Positions 60,870 to 64,000 of a stretch of DNA of 64,000 nucleotides are shown here, in pieces. The first letter of the stretch is position 1. Each line of letters begins with the position of its first letter. The position numbers and the translations under genes are program-made. Location: assembly GCA_900208305.1 (NCBI GenBank), contig OAPG01000003.1, positions 62,001-126,000 on the forward strand. Direction: 5' to 3'. The notes beneath the pieces were generated by a model. That model saw only the letters and a program-made list of their open reading frames with translations. It was not told where the DNA came from and searched no databases. Source of the stretch: Melanopsichium pennsylvanicum. Lineage: Eukaryota; Basidiomycota; Ustilaginomycetes; Ustilaginales.

Positions 60870-61120
60870 TGGTTTCTTTATGTTATGTTCTGGTTTGTGT
60901 CTCTGTCTCTGGTTTTTTCTGCCCTGCCTTGCACTGTGGCCGTGATCGTGCTGGGGGCCTGCTGGATGTTGATGGAAGCCACACAAACATTTTCGAGATG
61001 GCCGAGCAAGACGCCGAGATGGGACCGAAATCTTAAGCTCTTGCGGGTGCAGTTTCCCTTTTCCTCTTACATCCATCCTCGACCTTCTCATTGTTTGCAA
61101 GATTCAGATACCCTTGAAAC

Positions 61121-61900
61121 ATGATCACCTACACCTTGAACGGCAAAGTTCGTTTCCGTACGGCCCAACCCGCATCAATACCCCTCGCACCGCTTTCAGT
61201 AGCCGATCCCGAGGAGAGCGACCTCGACTTCATCCTTCACGCCTTTGACTCTGCCTTGCCCTATCTAGCCTCGATCGGGTCCCAAGCGCAATGGGGCACT
61301 CAACCATTTTCTGAGAAGCAAAAGGTGCGAGAAGCTTTCGAAAATTATCTCGAGCAAAGTTGGGCTATCAACTCTTCGTCCTCATCTTCCGCATGCATGA
61401 ACAACAAGGCATCCTGGCAGCACTTGACACTTTACGAAATACAGAAAGAAGGCGGGCAGTGGACAAGAGTGGCAGCTCAGGGCGTGAGCACAAGCTTTCC
61501 GAGTTACGTTCCGCAAAGTTTGGCTGGGAAAGAGACAAGGGAAAGATCAAATTATATTTACTTGAACTATCTCATCGCGGATAGAAGGACAGGCCAACAA
61601 GCCAAAGGAGCCGGCGACAGATTGGTCGCATTTGCGCAGGAGGAGGCGAGAGGAAAGGGGAAAACCATTTTTTTCGGAGATTGTTGGCGTGGAAACGGCG
61701 ATGGGCTGATGAGGTGAGAATCATCCAAAGAGGCCATCTCTGAAGGTCTACCAAGCTAACGCAGAACCTTGCTCTCTCCTAATCAAAACCGCAGATACTA
61801 TCGAAAGTTGGGCTTCGAGCCAGTAGGACCATTTGATGTTGAAAACAAGCACGGTCCCGGTTTGCACTGGACTGGGTATCTGTTTCAGCAAACACTCTAA
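61121..61900 (+). CDS. GNAT-family N-acetyltransferase, two exons
   Basis: Acetyl-CoA-dependent acetyltransferase. Exon 1 is 61121-61713; intron 61714-61794 (81 bp, GTGAGA donor, CTAAT branch-like site, GCAG acceptor); exon 2 is 61795-61900. The product has 232 residues. The acetyl-CoA-binding region lies near residues 160-195 (YLNYLIADRRTGQQAKGAGDRLV, then GKTIFFGDCWRGNGDG), and splicing completes the family's last strand and helix, GLMRYYRKLGFEPVGPF. Reading through the intron would stop at once. The first 100 residues are specific to this subfamily; a Ser tract (residues about 85-91) sits inside. The substrate is unknown. The 5' flank abuts the retroelement, whose 3' end may lie within 250 bp of this ATG. 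Confidence 0.85.
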
Positions 61901-61994
61901 CGCCGGGCATGCCGGGCAACAAACATCGACAAAAAAAGCCTCGTTGATTTGAGATAAGGTATAGAAATGCAGTAGAAATGTGTAATATGCGATC

Positions 61995-64000
61995 TTACGA
62001 CGATCCGTTCGACTGACGTTGCTCCAATGCGGCCAACCGAATCCTTCGTAGTTCTACGAGCTCATCTTCGGTCATACCAGCGCTGCTGCTCCCCCTAGCC
62101 TCAGCATCTGCCAGCATTCCCATCACGACACGATCATCGCCGCTGCTTCCATCGGCTGAAGCGTCTACGACTCGTCGGGACGAGCTCTTTGGCACCTGAC
62201 CAAGCAGGGGCAAATATCGGGCAAAGAAGCAGGCCAACAACTCTGTACTGTTGCTCGTGACATCGCCGCGCATGGCCCCTTTACCTCCACCGACAATCTG
62301 AACTTTGCCAAACGAAGACCACTTCTTAGCATCCTGCTGCGCTTGCTCTGCTTCTGTTCCTTTCGACATAGACGCTTCGAGCGGGTTCGGCGCGTCAGAC
62401 AAGCTCGTATGCTGACCCTGAAGATATAAACTCTGACCTTTGTACGCTTGCAGCGCCAGAATGCGCTCCTCGACGGTGTCCTTGACGTAGTAGCACCAGA
62501 TGTTGGTCTCCTTGGTCTGCCCAATGCGATGAACTCGTCCAATTGCCTGCAGCTCTAAACTAGTGTTGAGGAGCGGCTCGAGAATGTGAATGTGCGACGC
62601 GGCGAGCAGATTTAGGCCAGAGCTCTGAGCCTCAGAGTGAAGAAGCATGACATGGATGCTAGCATCACTCCGGAAGTTCTTGACTGCTTCACTACACGAT
62701 TTGCCAGCTCCTGTCAAACGGACAAAGCGGATACCGTTGGCAGTGAGTGATTGCGCAACAACATCGAGACCACGCCCGAACGAGGAGAAGATAAGTGACT
62801 TTTCCCCACTTCGGTTGATGATGTGACGGACGTGCTTGGCAACGTGATCAATCTTACTGCCAAAGCGCCCTTGTGTAGCCAGTCGGTTGAGGGCCAATCT
62901 GATCGAATCGTCAAGCTCCTGATATCGCATAGCGAGCGGATCTACGTCACCCGCGCCGCTGGCCCCTGTCTGTGAAGCATTGTGGCCTTCTGAAGTTGAC
63001 ACAACCTGCCCATCCTGAGCGATTGTCCGGGCACTCTTGTAAATGATGCGATGAACCTCATTGGGCAACACGCGCGTCTGACACAGAACGCAGGTGCGGT
63101 GGCCCTGTGATTGCCACTCTTTCCAACAGATCTCGCAGCAGACATGGCCGCACTTGTTGGTCAGAATACCAATCTCGATCGGGTCCGTGCAGATGTTGCA
63201 CGTCTTGGCCTCGTCGTCCAGCTGATCCGCCGACTGCACTTTTTGTAAGTGCAAAAGATATCGCAGTCGTCTCTCGAGATCCTCCACCTTGGAAACCACT
63301 TCAATCTCCTCCTTCTGCGTGGCCTGAATCGCCATTTCGAGGTCCATGAAGTTCGGATCACGCACCGTGTCGGAGAGTACCTGAATCTCCTTAAAGTATC
63401 GGCTTCGCGCATTGAAGAGCGCCGAGAGAAGCATCTTCTCTTCGTTCCTGAGCCTATCCAGGTACGTGTTTTGCTCGCTGTAAATCCGTCTGGCCTCGAC
63501 ATGTGCTTGCTTGGCCAAGGCTGCTTCCTCCTCTCCGAATGCGTTGTCTCGCAGGCCTTTGAGATCTTCAGCAACGTTCTGTACACAGCGGGAGGGGTCG
63601 GCTAAAGATACAGAGCGACATTCTTCATCCAGCTTCTTGAAATGCTCGAGTTGCTGTTGTTGCACCCGTATGAGCTCTTGATCCGCTTCGTTTTCTGCCG
63701 CTATTCCCCGAAGACTGTTCTGACGTGCAGTCCTCACGGCCGCTTCTATTTGCTTGAAGAGCAGCGGTCGATCTGTGGCGCCGACAGCGACGTTGCCCTT
63801 CAAGATTTTTTCGCGTTCAGATAGCAGTGGTCGATACATCTCGAGTAACACCTCGGCTTCTGCCTGTGTGTCGAGATTGTCTTGATACTGATCGTCGTCG
63901 TCACGCTCGAGGCTGACATCGCGGTTGACGGCACGGACGAGACGGGTCACGATCCTGTCGCGCCAGCGGAAGAGCACCATGGCGTGCTGATTGAGCAGAT
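61995..64000 (-). CDS. C-terminal part of an SHPRH/Irc20-like SNF2 helicase-RING ubiquitin ligase, 5' end outside the window
   Basis: The frame stays open to the window edge (codons upstream of the Met at 63980 read LLNQHA), so the N-terminal SNF2 ATPase half is outside. Present are a long helical region with coiled-coil character (QELIRVQQQQLEHFKKLDEE), a RING finger CNICTDPIEIG...CGHVCCEICWKEW...CVLCQTRV (C3HC4), and the helicase C-terminal lobe: SLIFSSFGRGLDVV, FVRLTGAGKS, LLHSEAQSSGLNLLAASHI and the motif VI arginine finger QAIGRVHRIGQTKE. In yeast and humans such proteins ubiquitinate PCNA or act in recombination; this order (ATPase lobe, RING, helicase C) fits SHPRH/Irc20. The C-terminal 100 residues are Ser-rich. 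Confidence 0.88.
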   Translation of the reverse strand, partial: LLNQHAMVLFRWRDRIVTRLVRAVNRDVSLERDDDDQYQDNLDTQAEAEVLLEMYRPLLSEREKILKGNVAVGATDRPLLFKQIEAAVRTARQNSLRGIAAENEADQELIRVQQQQLEHFKKLDEECRSVSLADPSRCVQNVAEDLKGLRDNAFGEEEAALAKQAHVEARRIYSEQNTYLDRLRNEEKMLLSALFNARSRYFKEIQVLSDTVRDPNFMDLEMAIQATQKEEIEVVSKVEDLERRLRYLLHLQKVQSADQLDDEAKTCNICTDPIEIGILTNKCGHVCCEICWKEWQSQGHRTCVLCQTRVLPNEVHRIIYKSARTIAQDGQVVSTSEGHNASQTGASGAGDVDPLAMRYQELDDSIRLALNRLATQGRFGSKIDHVAKHVRHIINRSGEKSLIFSSFGRGLDVVAQSLTANGIRFVRLTGAGKSCSEAVKNFRSDASIHVMLLHSEAQSSGLNLLAASHIHILEPLLNTSLELQAIGRVHRIGQTKETNIWCYYVKDTVEERILALQAYKGQSLYLQGQHTSLSDAPNPLEASMSKGTEAEQAQQDAKKWSSFGKVQIVGGGKGAMRGDVTSNSTELLACFFARYLPLLGQVPKSSSRRVVDASADGSSGDDRVVMGMLADAEARGSSSAGMTEDELVELRRIRLAALEQRQSNGSS

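Noticed and set aside
1..64000. CRISPR arrays, bacterial operons, riboswitches or rRNA genes
   Set aside because: None seen; the spliceosomal introns and gene families are eukaryotic.

Overview
The window reads as a gene-dense fungal chromosome interrupted by repeats. Nearly intronless genes, small introns (62 to 126 bp) with GTAAGT-like donors and CTAAC/CTGAC branch sites, serine-rich proteins, long pyrimidine-rich leaders and product families point to a basidiomycete, most likely a smut (Ustilaginomycotina, Ustilago-like). The species cannot be fixed from the sequence alone.

Left arm (1-19.5 kb), ordinary housekeeping genes: end of a membrane protein; HMG-CoA lyase ending in a peroxisomal AKL; an ABHD12-like hydrolase; an F-box/LRR protein; a metaxin/Sam35-like protein; pterin-4a-carbinolamine dehydratase (one intron); a HEATR6-like protein; a serine-rich surface protein; an M20 amidohydrolase; galactokinase.

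Repeat block (about 20-34 kb): a nearly complete 8.9-kb Ty3/gypsy chromovirus (20569-29461) with 1.01-kb LTRs, gag, pol with chromodomain, and a spliced gene on the opposite strand between pol and the 3' LTR. Gag and pol are joined by what looks like a textbook -1 frameshift signal: G GGA AAC, a spacer and an H-type pseudoknot. The element sits in older repeats that have lost almost all CpG. Part of one such repeat has a CpG-retaining inverted copy 2 kb away, which shows the CpG to TpG/CpA decay base by base.

Right arm (34-64 kb): a Zn2Cys6 regulator with a long leader; a short-chain dehydrogenase; a DsbA/FrnE-like oxidoreductase (one intron); a gene-free 4.1 kb; a WS/DGAT acyltransferase followed, after one in-frame TGA, by 268 more open codons ending in a membrane segment; a GH47 mannosidase broken by one TAA; a PRELI-type lipid transfer protein whose intron carries 36 A/T; a two-domain fluoride exporter; a tyrosine-recombinase retrotransposon (gag with one TGA, RT-RNase H, recombinase, each step in the -1 frame); a GNAT acetyltransferase (one intron); and the C-terminal part of an SHPRH/Irc20-like RING helicase running off the end.

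The genes form no single pathway. The most unusual content is the expression machinery of the two retroelements, the antisense gene, the CpG-decay record, and three long frames each cut by a single stop.
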